NCBI RefSeq assembly: GCF_013409625.1
Contig: NZ_JACCBF010000001.1
Span: forward strand, 62,001 to 126,000
Length of the DNA: 64,000 nt
From: Nocardioides kongjuensis
GTDB lineage: Bacteria; Actinomycetota; Actinomycetes; Propionibacteriales; Nocardioidaceae
Direction of reading: 5' to 3'
Both the position numbers and the translations under genes were made by a program. The notes beneath the pieces were generated by a model, which worked only from the letters and a program-made list of their open reading frames with translations, was not told the DNA's origin and ran no database searches. Positions 17,213 to 24,991 of the stretch are shown one piece after another. Numbering within the stretch: the first letter of the stretch is position 1; each line of letters starts with the position of its first letter.

Positions 17213-18859
17213 ATGATGCGGCGTGTGCCGGCGTACCTGCTCGCTGTCCTGGTCGCCGTCCTGACGGTGGTCGGGGCGGCGGGCCCGGCGTCGGCACACG
17301 CCACCCTCGTCTCCACCGACCCGGCCGAGGGCGCGGTCCTCCCCGAGGCGCCCACCCGGGTGACCTTCACCTTCGACGAGCCGGTCCAGCTCGTCCCCGA
17401 CGGCCTGCTCGCCTTCGACGCGGCGGGCAAGCGGGTCGACGTGGACCCGTCCGCCAAGGGCGTCGAGGTCACCGGCAGGCTGCCGGGCGAGCTCGACAAC
17501 GGGACGTACGTCGTCACCTGGCGGGTCGTCTCCGCCGACGGCCACCCGATCGCCGGCTCGCTGACCTTCCACGTCGGTGCGCCCAGCCCGAAGGTGGTGC
17601 CGCCCCAGACCGGGCCGGCCGATCCCGGCGCGGTCCCGACCGTCCAGGGCATCGTGCACGGCCTCGACTACGCCGCCCTGCTGCTCGCCGGCGGGCTCGC
17701 GATCTTCCTGGCGTGGACCGCCCGCGGCGTCCGCCTGCGCGATGACGTGCGTCGACGGCTGGTCCGGGTGCTGCGCTGGAGCGCGCTCGTGGCGGTGGTC
17801 GCGGCGGCGCTCGCCGTACCGCTGGCGGGGGCCTACCAGCTCGGCTCCGGACTCGGCGGGGTGCTGGACCCGGGCTCGTTCGACCCCGGTCTGGTGCAGG
17901 ACGACCTGCAGGTGCTCGCCCTCCAGGTCGCCGGGCTCGGCGTCGCCGCATGGGCGGCCGGACAGGCCCGCTCCTCGCTGGTCGTCGACCTCGTCACGGC
18001 GCTGGCGGTGTGGTCGCCCGCGCTGGTCGGGCACACCCGCGCCTACGAGCCCAGCATGCTGCTCGTGATCACCGACGCACTGCACCTGTCCGCCGGCGCG
18101 GTCTGGCTCGGCGGCCTCGTCGGGCTCGCCCTCGCCCTGCCCGCGCTCGCCGGGCGGCCCAAGGACGCGGCGCAGCTGATCACCCGGTTCTCCACGGTCG
18201 CGGCCGGGCTGCTCGCCGCGCTGGCGCTCACCGGCGTGCTGATGGGCTGGCGGATCGTGGGCGCCTGGGCGCCGCTGGTGGAGGAGACCTGGGGCCGGCT
18301 GCTGCTGGTCAAGGTCGGCCTCGTGCTCGTGGTCGTCGCGATCGCGGCGTACAACCGCTTCCGGCTGGTGCCGCGCGTGGCCGGCGACGGCGGGCACGAC
18401 GAGCGCCGGCTCGCGACCGGCCTGGTCCGGCGGACGGTCGCCGCCGAGGCCGCCCTGCTCGTCGCGGTCCTCGGCGTGACCGGCTTCCTGACCCAGAAGC
18501 CCCCGGGCGGCGAGGCACCCGCGCAGGCGCAGACCGCCGACACCGGTGTCGTGACCGGTGTCGCGAGCGACGACCTCAAGGTGCTCGCGGTGCTCGACGC
18601 CGGACCGGGCCTGCAGCGCACCCTGATCGTCCAGGTGCAGAACCTGGCCGGCGACCCGCTCGACCTCGCGGCCGCCCCCGCCGTGGCGCTGCGCTCCGAC
18701 AGTGTCGACCTCGGCACCGTCCCGGTCGTGCCGACCGGTGCCGGCACCTACACCGCCGACGTCGTCTTCCCGCACGCCGGTGCGTGGAAGCTGCAGGTCA
18801 GCATCCGGGTCGACACGTTCACCAGCCCGGTGACGACGGTGGACCTCAGGGTGCGCTGA
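17213..18859 (+). CDS. CopC-CopD fusion protein, copper resistance/uptake
   Basis: A 548-residue fusion. A signal peptide (about 1-28) is followed by a CopC domain starting with the predicted mature N-terminal His (A-S-A|H-A-T-L) and containing S-A-D-G-H-P-I-A-G, which supplies the Asp/His of the Cu(II) brace. Next comes a CopD membrane domain (about 145-440) with about eight helices and conserved His residues, and a C-terminal extracytoplasmic beta-domain (about 450-548). It lies 8 bp after ycnI. CopC captures copper outside and CopD moves it across the membrane. Confidence 0.93.
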   Translation: MMRRVPAYLLAVLVAVLTVVGAAGPASAHATLVSTDPAEGAVLPEAPTRVTFTFDEPVQLVPDGLLAFDAAGKRVDVDPSAKGVEVTGRLPGELDNGTYVVTWRVVSADGHPIAGSLTFHVGAPSPKVVPPQTGPADPGAVPTVQGIVHGLDYAALLLAGGLAIFLAWTARGVRLRDDVRRRLVRVLRWSALVAVVAAALAVPLAGAYQLGSGLGGVLDPGSFDPGLVQDDLQVLALQVAGLGVAAWAAGQARSSLVVDLVTALAVWSPALVGHTRAYEPSMLLVITDALHLSAGAVWLGGLVGLALALPALAGRPKDAAQLITRFSTVAAGLLAALALTGVLMGWRIVGAWAPLVEETWGRLLLVKVGLVLVVVAIAAYNRFRLVPRVAGDGGHDERRLATGLVRRTVAAEAALLVAVLGVTGFLTQKPPGGEAPAQAQTADTGVVTGVASDDLKVLAVLDAGPGLQRTLIVQVQNLAGDPLDLAAAPAVALRSDSVDLGTVPVVPTGAGTYTADVVFPHAGAWKLQVSIRVDTFTSPVTTVDLRVR

Positions 18860-19391
18860 GGTCGTAGGACAACGCCAGCTCGACGCCGGGCTCGGCCGTC
18901 ACCTTGACCGGCCGGCTCTGGCCGTCGAGCCAGACGTCGGCGTCGAGGGTGTCGGGGAGCATCGCCTGGACCTGCGCCGGCAGCGTGATGCCGGCGAGCG
19001 CGGCCCTCGGGTCGAGCGTGATCCGGTAGTGCTCGGTCGCGACGCCGCCGACCTGCTCGGGACCGATGTGGACGAGCTGCTCCACGGTGACGGCGTCCAG
19101 GGCGGCGGCGACCTGGGTGGTGTCGATGGTCAGCTCGCGGGCGGGGCCGCCGGCCAGGGAGGCGCTCACCTTCACGCGGCCCGCGGTGCGCAGCGCAGCG
19201 GCGACCGCGTCCAGGACCGGGCCCGCGTCCTGCGTCGTCCCTTCGTGGGCGAAGGGCGTGGGCCTTCCGGAGGAGGAGGCGGCCGTCGGCGTCGAGCTCG
19301 GCCTCTGGGGCTCGTCGTCGCCCCCGCAGCCGGCGAGGAGCACCGACGAGGTCAGCAGTACGACGGCAGGCAGGGCGGTGCGGCGGTTCAC
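18846..19391 (-). CDS. Lipoprotein, LppX/LprG-like fold suspected
   Basis: A 181-residue lipoprotein with lipobox L-L-A-G-C (Cys at about residue 21), a Ser/Thr/Pro linker and a domain whose end (D-V-W-L-D-G-Q-S-R-P-V-K-V-T-A-E) resembles the last strands of LppX/LprAFG-type lipid-binding lipoproteins. The GTG start follows GAGGAGG and overlaps the upstream stop (GTGA). It is convergent with copCD, the two stops overlapping by 14 nt. The family call is tentative. Confidence 0.75.
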   Translation of the reverse strand: MNRRTALPAVVLLTSSVLLAGCGGDDEPQRPSSTPTAASSSGRPTPFAHEGTTQDAGPVLDAVAAALRTAGRVKVSASLAGGPARELTIDTTQVAAALDAVTVEQLVHIGPEQVGGVATEHYRITLDPRAALAGITLPAQVQAMLPDTLDADVWLDGQSRPVKVTAEPGVELALSYDLSAP

Positions 19392-20290
19392 GAGACCTCC
19401 TCGGGAGCGATGACCGGGGCGGTCACGGCGAGCTGGTGGAGCAGCCCGTCGACGCGCACCTGCAGGAACAGGCGGTAGTCGCCGGGCTGGGTGAAGACGG
19501 TGTGGAAGGTGAGCACGGTGCCGTCGTCGGTGACCTCGGGGGCGCCGTACGGGTGCACGTGGACGAACCCGCGCGAGTCGATCGCGAAGCCGGTGAGGTG
19601 GGCACTGGTGCCGAGGTAGCTGCCGAGCGCGACCGGATCGCCGTCCTCGTCGGTGACCCGCAGCCGCAGCCGCCCGTTCGGGCCGACCTCGCCCTCGGCC
19701 TGCAGGCGTGCCTTCACGACGCCGTCGTCGCCGGTCTGGGCGGCCGTGCCCCGCGGTACCTCGGCCGGCGTCCAGTCGCCCGCGACCCGCAGCGTCGTCC
19801 CGAGGACGATCGGGTTCGTCGCGCCCTGCGGGATGAACTCGGCGACCACGCGCCACCTGCCCGGAGAGCCGAGGTCCACGCGGGCGGTCCAGGTGCCGTC
19901 GTCGCCGAGCGTCGGGTGGAGGTGGCGGAACTGCGCGAGGTCGTCGCGCACGACGTAGAGGTGGAGCAGCTTGGTCTGCTCCTCGGTGTAGGTCAGCAGG
20001 GGAGCCCCCGACGGGTCGAGGATCCGGAAGGCGACGTCGCCGGTGCCGTCGGCGCCGGGCAGCGTCACGTCGCTCATCCGGTACCCCTCGACCGTCGCGC
20101 TGGTGCCGTCGCCGACCGGGTTGCCGACCGGCTGCGCGCCCGAGCCGCCGTCCTCGGCGGGGGTGAGCGTGATCCGGTCCGCGTCGTCGGCGGACCGTTC
20201 GTCGGAGGAGCAGGCGGACAGGCCGAGCGCGAGGAGGGTCGCGGTGGCTGCGGCGACCAGTGTCGTCGTACGGCGGTGCGGGTGGGTCAC
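19388..20290 (-). CDS. Lipoprotein with two His-x-His motifs, copper-locus type
   Basis: A 300-residue lipoprotein with lipobox L-G-L-S-A-C (Cys at about 27). It appears to hold two related beta-domains, each with a His-x-His-Pro motif: H123-L-H125 in F-R-H-L-H-P and H244-V-H246 in V-H-V-H-P-Y. I know similar secreted proteins next to CopC/YcnI genes in actinobacteria but no established function. Metal binding is inferred from the motifs and context. The GTG start overlaps the antiporter stop (GTGA). Confidence 0.75.
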   Translation of the reverse strand: MTHPHRRTTTLVAAATATLLALGLSACSSDERSADDADRITLTPAEDGGSGAQPVGNPVGDGTSATVEGYRMSDVTLPGADGTGDVAFRILDPSGAPLLTYTEEQTKLLHLYVVRDDLAQFRHLHPTLGDDGTWTARVDLGSPGRWRVVAEFIPQGATNPIVLGTTLRVAGDWTPAEVPRGTAAQTGDDGVVKARLQAEGEVGPNGRLRLRVTDEDGDPVALGSYLGTSAHLTGFAIDSRGFVHVHPYGAPEVTDDGTVLTFHTVFTQPGDYRLFLQVRVDGLLHQLAVTAPVIAPEEVS

Positions 20291-21405
20291 GGCGCCACCG
20301 TCAGCAGCAGGAAGGCCGCGAGGAGCAGCAGGTGGACGATGCCGTTGAGCGGCTTCGCGCGCCCCGGCACCACCGTCAGGATGCCGACGACCGAGGACAG
20401 TGCGAGCAGCACCAGCTGCAGCGGATCGAGTCCCAGCGCGAGGTCGCCCTCGAGCCAGATGGAGGCGACGGCGATCGCCGGGATGGTGAGGCCGATCGAG
20501 GCCATCGCCGATCCGTAGGCCAGGTTGAGGCTGATCTGGACCCGCTGCTGGCGCGCGGCCCGCACCGCGGCGATGGTCTCGGGCAGCAGCACCAGCATCG
20601 CGATCACCACGCCGACGACGGCGTGCGGGAAGCCGAGCCAGTCGACGGCGTCCTCGATCGAGTAGGACTCGACCTTCGCCAGGCCGACCACGGTGACCAG
20701 CGAGACGATGAGCAGGGCCAGCGCGACCTTCGTCTCCCGGCTGGTCGGCGGGTCCGCGTGGTCGTCCCCGTCGGCGTCGTTCTCGGCCGTCCAGCCACCG
20801 GGCGTGGAGGTGGTGCCGGGCAGGAAGAAGTCGCGGTGCCGGACGGTCTGGGTGAACACGAACGAGCCGTAGAGCACGAGCGAGGCGAGCGCCGCGAAGG
20901 TCAGCTGGGTGCCGGTCAGCACCGGGCCCGACTCGCTCACGGTGAAGGTGGGGACGACCATGGTCAGGCCGGCCAGGGTGATCACCGTCGCCAGGGCGGA
21001 CCCGGTGCCCTCGGGGTTGAAGACAGCGAGGTGGTGGCGCACCGCGCCGACCACCAGCGCGAGCCCCACGATCCCGTTGACCGTGATCATGACCGCGGCG
21101 AAGACGGTGTCGCGGGCCAGCGTGGAGGTGTCGCCGTTGCCGGACACCATGAGCATCACGATCAGGCCCACCTCGATGACGGTCACCGCCACGGCCAGGA
21201 GCAGCGACCCGAAGGGCTCGCCGACGCGGTGCGCCACGACCTCGGCGTGGTGGACCGCTGCCAGCACCGCCCCGATCAGCGCGATGCCGATGAGGCTGGC
21301 CGCGAGCGGCCCCGGGTGGGTGCCCCAGCTCACCGCGAGCACGAGGGCGGCGAGAGGCGGCGTGAACACCGTCCACCCGAGACGTCCGGAGGTGGAGGCA
21401 CTCAT
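20287..21405 (-). CDS. Calcium:proton antiporter (ChaA/CaCA family)
   Basis: A 372-residue membrane protein with about eleven helices in two related halves. Each half has an acidic signature of cation/Ca2+ exchangers: A-V-T-V-I-E-V-G-L-I in the first and L-L-P-E-T-I-A-A in the second. The cytoplasmic loop between the halves is rich in Asp (about 225-245, D-A-D-G-D-D-H-A-D). The ATG at 21405 gives a normal N-terminus; the frame remains open far upstream only as a shadow of the opposite gene. It heads a three-gene minus-strand operon with the two lipoproteins. Confidence 0.88.
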   Translation of the reverse strand: MSASTSGRLGWTVFTPPLAALVLAVSWGTHPGPLAASLIGIALIGAVLAAVHHAEVVAHRVGEPFGSLLLAVAVTVIEVGLIVMLMVSGNGDTSTLARDTVFAAVMITVNGIVGLALVVGAVRHHLAVFNPEGTGSALATVITLAGLTMVVPTFTVSESGPVLTGTQLTFAALASLVLYGSFVFTQTVRHRDFFLPGTTSTPGGWTAENDADGDDHADPPTSRETKVALALLIVSLVTVVGLAKVESYSIEDAVDWLGFPHAVVGVVIAMLVLLPETIAAVRAARQQRVQISLNLAYGSAMASIGLTIPAIAVASIWLEGDLALGLDPLQLVLLALSSVVGILTVVPGRAKPLNGIVHLLLLAAFLLLTVAP

Positions 21406-21464
21406 GGTGGTGGATCCTACGGGGACGGGCCAGTGACGATGCCGCTCGCGCCCGGGCACCCTCG

Positions 21465-21477
21465 TAGAATCGGTGGC
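21465..21477 (+). promoter_or_regulatory. -10 box for a leaderless TIGR03960 message
   Basis: TAGAAT (21465-21470) stands 7 nt before the ATG, and no Shine-Dalgarno sequence is present. No good -35 box was seen. Confidence 0.5.
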
Positions 21478-23418
21478 ATGTCCGTCGAGTCCGTCTTCCC
21501 CCGGCTGGAGCCCCACCTGCTCTCGGTCTCCAAGCCGATCCAGTACGTCGGCGGCGAGCTCAACATGGTCTCGAAGGACTGGGACGCCGCCGAGGTGCGC
21601 TGGGTGCTCATGTACCCCGACGCCTACGAGGTCGGCCTGCCCAACCAGGGCGTCCAGATCCTCTACGAGGTGCTCAACGAGCGGGAGTGGATCCTCGCCG
21701 AGCGCACCTACGCCGTGTGGCCCGACATGGAGAAGGTGCTGCGCGAGCAGCAGATCCCGCAGTTCACCGTCGACAACCACCGTCCCGTCGGTGCCTTCGA
21801 CCTGTTCGGCGTGAGCTTCTCCACCGAGCTCGGCTACACCAACCTGCTCACCGCGCTCGACCTGGCCGGCATCCCGCTGCACGCCGTCGACCGCGACGAG
21901 TCGCACCCGGTCGTCATCGCGGGCGGCCACGCCGCGTTCAACCCCGAGCCGATCGCCGACTTCGTCGACGCCGCCGTCCTCGGTGACGGCGAGGAGGTCG
22001 TGCTCAAGATCTCCGAGGTCGTGCGCGAGTGGAAGGGCGAGGGTCGTCCCGGCGGCCGCCAGGAGCTGCTGCGCCGCCTCGCGGTGTCCGGCACCGTCTA
22101 CGTGCCGCAGTTCTACGACGTCACGTACGACGACAGCGGCGCGATCGCGGCCGTCGTACCCAACCACCCGGAGGCTCCCGACCGGGTCCGCAAGCACACG
22201 CTGATGGACCTCGACCAGTGGCCCTACCCGCGCAACCCGCTGGTTCCGCTCGCCGAGACCGTCCACGAGCGCTTCTCGGTCGAGATCTTCCGCGGCTGCA
22301 CGCGCGGGTGCCGGTTCTGCCAGGCGGGCATGATCACCCGCCCCGTGCGCGAGCGGTCGATCGAGACCATCGGCGCGATGGTCGACAACGGCATCAGGAA
22401 GACCGGATTCGAGGAGGTCGGCCTGCTCTCCCTGAGCTCGGCCGACCACACCGAGATCGGCGACGTCGCCACCGGCCTGGCCGACCGCTACGAGGGCTCC
22501 AACGTCTCGCTGTCGCTGCCCTCGACCCGTGTCGACGCGTTCAACATCACCCTCGCCAACGAGTTCTCCCGCAACGGTCGCCGCTCCGGCCTGACCTTCG
22601 CGCCCGAGGGCGGCAGCGAGCGGATGCGCAAGGTGATCAACAAGATGGTCACCGAGGACGACCTGATCCGCACCGTCGCCACGGCCTACTCCCACGGCTG
22701 GCGGCAGGTGAAGCTCTACTTCATGTGCGGCCTCCCGACCGAGACCGACGAGGACGTCCTGCAGATCGCCGAGCTCGCCAAGCGCGTGATCGCGACCGGC
22801 CGTGAGGTCTCCGGCCGCAACGACATCCGCTGCACCGTCTCCATCGGCGGCTTCGTGCCCAAGCCGCACACGCCGTTCCAGTGGGCCGCCCAGCTCGACG
22901 CCGAGACCACCGACCGCCGCCTGCAGGTGCTGCGCGACACCGTCCGTGCCGACCGTCGCTACGGCAAGGCGATCGGCTTCCGCTACCACGACGGCCAGCC
23001 CGGCCTGATCGAGGGGCTGTTGTCGCGCGGCGACCGCCGCGTCGGCCGGATCATCGAGCAGGTGTGGCGCGACGGCGGCCGCTTCGACGGCTGGTCCGAG
23101 CACTTCTCCTTCGACCGGTGGGCCGCGTCGGCCGAGGTCGCGCTCGAGGGCACCGGCGTCGACCTCGACTGGTACACCACCCGCGAGCGGGAGTACGACG
23201 AGGTGCTGCCCTGGGACCACCTCGACTCCGGCCTCGACAAGGACTGGCTGTGGGCCGACTGGGAGGACGCCCTCGCCGTCGGTGCGGGGGAGTCGGACGT
23301 CGAGGTCGAGGACTGCCGCTGGACGCCGTGCTACGACTGCGGGGTGTGCCCGGAGATGGGCACCGAGATCCAGGTCGGTCCGACCGGTCAGAAGCTGCTG
23401 CCGCTCTCCGTGGTCTGA
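21478..23418 (+). CDS. B12-binding-domain radical SAM protein, TIGR03960 family
   Basis: A 646-residue protein with an N-terminal cobalamin-binding-like region (about 40-200), a radical SAM domain with the cluster motif C274-x3-C278-x2-C281 (C-T-R-G-C-R-F-C), and a Cys-rich C-terminus (C-R-W-T-P-C-Y-D-C-G-V-C) that could hold a further metal. Its reaction is unknown. In some bacteria it is fused or adjacent to TIGR03936, and that partner is found here 12.3 kb away at 35673. Confidence 0.93.
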   Translation: MSVESVFPRLEPHLLSVSKPIQYVGGELNMVSKDWDAAEVRWVLMYPDAYEVGLPNQGVQILYEVLNEREWILAERTYAVWPDMEKVLREQQIPQFTVDNHRPVGAFDLFGVSFSTELGYTNLLTALDLAGIPLHAVDRDESHPVVIAGGHAAFNPEPIADFVDAAVLGDGEEVVLKISEVVREWKGEGRPGGRQELLRRLAVSGTVYVPQFYDVTYDDSGAIAAVVPNHPEAPDRVRKHTLMDLDQWPYPRNPLVPLAETVHERFSVEIFRGCTRGCRFCQAGMITRPVRERSIETIGAMVDNGIRKTGFEEVGLLSLSSADHTEIGDVATGLADRYEGSNVSLSLPSTRVDAFNITLANEFSRNGRRSGLTFAPEGGSERMRKVINKMVTEDDLIRTVATAYSHGWRQVKLYFMCGLPTETDEDVLQIAELAKRVIATGREVSGRNDIRCTVSIGGFVPKPHTPFQWAAQLDAETTDRRLQVLRDTVRADRRYGKAIGFRYHDGQPGLIEGLLSRGDRRVGRIIEQVWRDGGRFDGWSEHFSFDRWAASAEVALEGTGVDLDWYTTREREYDEVLPWDHLDSGLDKDWLWADWEDALAVGAGESDVEVEDCRWTPCYDCGVCPEMGTEIQVGPTGQKLLPLSVV

Positions 23419-23436
23419 GGTGGGCCGGGTCGTGTC

Positions 23437-24117
23437 TCAGGCCCCGACCTGCTCACCCTGGTCACGGATCCGTCCCGTGAGCTCGTCGCCGTCGGCCCGC
23501 TCCAGGTGGCAGAAGAAGTTGTCGCCCTGCTCAGGCTCGTCGTCGTCGAACGAGTCCGACTCGACACGTACGTCGTACTCGCCGCTCTCGATGGCCGACC
23601 GGTAGGCCGGGGCGAGCCCCGGCAGTCCGCCGCAGAACCCTGCGGGCGACACATCCTGGAACAGTTCGGCCAGGTCGTCGTCGAACGCGCCGACCCAGAT
23701 CACCTCGCCTGCGTGCGGCTCGTCGCAGTGCGCCTTGACCGGGTCGTCGAGGAAGTCGAGGTCGATGCACTGGCCGACCCGCGCCTCGTCCTCCCAGACC
23801 GTCCGGCTGCCCATGACCGCGGCGAAGACCACGAACCCGATGCCGGCGAGCAGGACGACCACACCCACCACGAGGCCCGTGACGGCCGCCCACCGTCCCG
23901 ATCGCCGGCCTGCGCGCGTGCGCACGATGCCGGCGATGCCGAGACCGATCCCGACCGGCGCCGCGCAGCACGTGAGCGAGCAGACGAGCGCGGCGATCGA
24001 CAGGCCGTCGTACGGCACCCGGGTGCCGTACGACGACGACCCGTACGACCCGGACGAGCCGTCGTACGGGTTCGAGCCGGGCTCGTAGGAGGGGTAGCCG
24101 CCGTACGGGTTCGTCAT
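23437..24117 (-). CDS. DUF4190-type membrane protein with secreted C-terminal domain
   Basis: A 226-residue protein with a Gly/Ser/Tyr/Pro-rich N-terminus (about 1-38), two close membrane helices (about 42-62 and 78-100) typical of DUF4190, and an extracytoplasmic domain with several Cys (C-I-D-L, H-C-D-E-P-H, F-C-G-G, F-F-C-H). The family is common in actinobacteria and uncharacterised. It is a paralogue of the gene just upstream, 19 bp away, so the pair probably arose by duplication. Confidence 0.85.
   Translation of the reverse strand: MTNPYGGYPSYEPGSNPYDGSSGSYGSSSYGTRVPYDGLSIAALVCSLTCCAAPVGIGLGIAGIVRTRAGRRSGRWAAVTGLVVGVVVLLAGIGFVVFAAVMGSRTVWEDEARVGQCIDLDFLDDPVKAHCDEPHAGEVIWVGAFDDDLAELFQDVSPAGFCGGLPGLAPAYRSAIESGEYDVRVESDSFDDDEPEQGDNFFCHLERADGDELTGRIRDQGEQVGA
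24006..24035. repeat. 30-bp perfect palindrome inside the DUF4190 gene
   Basis: The arms 24006-24020 and 24021-24035 are exact reverse complements with no spacer. They code for part of the Ser/Tyr/Gly linker before the first membrane helix. The palindrome could be chance from repeated codons (TAC, GGC, CCG) or a protein-binding site. Confidence 0.6.
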
Positions 24118-24136
24118 CCGAGAGGTTGCGACGGGG

Positions 24137-24847
24137 TCAGAGGATCGGCTTGGTGAGCTTGTCGTCGGGCTGGACGTAGCAGACCAGGTGGTCGCCGACG
24201 GACACCTTGTCGGGGTCCTCGATGACCGCGTTGATGTCCTGGATGTACGACGTGAGCTTGGCCAGGTCGTCGGAGTCGATCGCCTTCGCGCAGTAGCCGG
24301 CCATGCTGTCCTCGACCTCGCTGAGGTTGGCGGAGGTGACCTTCGCGACGCCGACGATCTCGGCGTCGTGCGACTCGGTGCACTTCTTCTCGCGCATCAA
24401 GATGGTGCCGTCGCTGTCGTCGACGTCGACGCACTGGCCGACCTCGGCCTCACCCGGCGTGACCAGGGAGTCGGCGAACAGGAACAGGGCTGCACCGGCC
24501 ACGGCCGAGCCGATCGACATCAGCAGACCGATCACGATGCCCGCGACGGCGAGCCCGCGACCCTTGCGCTGCCCACCCTTGGTCCGGGAGAGGCCCACGA
24601 TGCCGAGGATGACGCCGAGCGGCGCCAGGCAGCACAGCAGGCTGGTCACCAGCGCGGCGATCGAGACGCCGTCGGTCTTGGGCGGCATCGGGTCGGAACC
24701 CCCGGGGAATCCGCCCGGGGCGCCGTACCCGCCACCACTGCCGCTCGCGTACGGCGCGGGCGGGGGTGCCGGCTGACCGTACGGGTTCGGGGGCTGGTTC
24801 TGGCCGTAGGGGTTCTGCGGCGGGTTCTGGCCGTAAGGGTCGCTCAC
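24137..24847 (-). CDS. DUF4190-type membrane protein, paralogue of its neighbour
   Basis: A 236-residue protein with an N-terminal Pro/Gly/Gln/Tyr repeat region (units like N-P-Y-G-Q, about 1-55), two membrane helices (about 68-88 and 100-125) and an extracytoplasmic domain with the same Cys layout as its neighbour (Q-C-V-D-V, K-K-C-T-E-S-H-D, Y-C-A-K, V-C-Y-V). I chose the GTG at 24847 (V-S-D-P-Y-G); another GTG three codons upstream is possible. Function unknown. Confidence 0.82.
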   Translation of the reverse strand: MSDPYGQNPPQNPYGQNQPPNPYGQPAPPPAPYASGSGGGYGAPGGFPGGSDPMPPKTDGVSIAALVTSLLCCLAPLGVILGIVGLSRTKGGQRKGRGLAVAGIVIGLLMSIGSAVAGAALFLFADSLVTPGEAEVGQCVDVDDSDGTILMREKKCTESHDAEIVGVAKVTSANLSEVEDSMAGYCAKAIDSDDLAKLTSYIQDINAVIEDPDKVSVGDHLVCYVQPDDKLTKPIL

Positions 24848-24928
24848 GGGCGTCACCCTAGGCGAACACGAGGGGGTCGCACCGGAGATGTGCCGAACCC
24901 GGCCGCGTTGTGCCGGGCCGACCCTCAC

Positions 24929-24940
24929 TAGAATCGGCGC
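24929..24940 (+). promoter_or_regulatory. -10 box of the uORF-lhgO transcript
   Basis: TAGAAT (24929-24934) is 6 nt before the ATG of a 16-codon reading frame, so the transcript should start at or next to that ATG. TTGTGC at 24908 is a possible -35 box but the spacer is only 15 bp. Confidence 0.45.
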
Positions 24941-24991
24941 ATGCCCGAGCCGACGCCTGCCGTCCACGACCCCGGAACGTGCCGGGCATGA
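24941..24991 (+). CDS. Leaderless 16-codon upstream ORF coupled to the oxidase gene
   Basis: This short frame codes MPEPTPAVHDPGTCRA. Its TGA (24989-24991) overlaps the ATG of the L-2-hydroxyglutarate oxidase gene (24988) as ATGA. The oxidase gene has no ribosome site of its own, so ribosomes that begin on the leaderless uORF could reinitiate at the overlap. Whether the peptide itself matters is unknown. Confidence 0.45.
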   Translation: MPEPTPAVHDPGTCRA

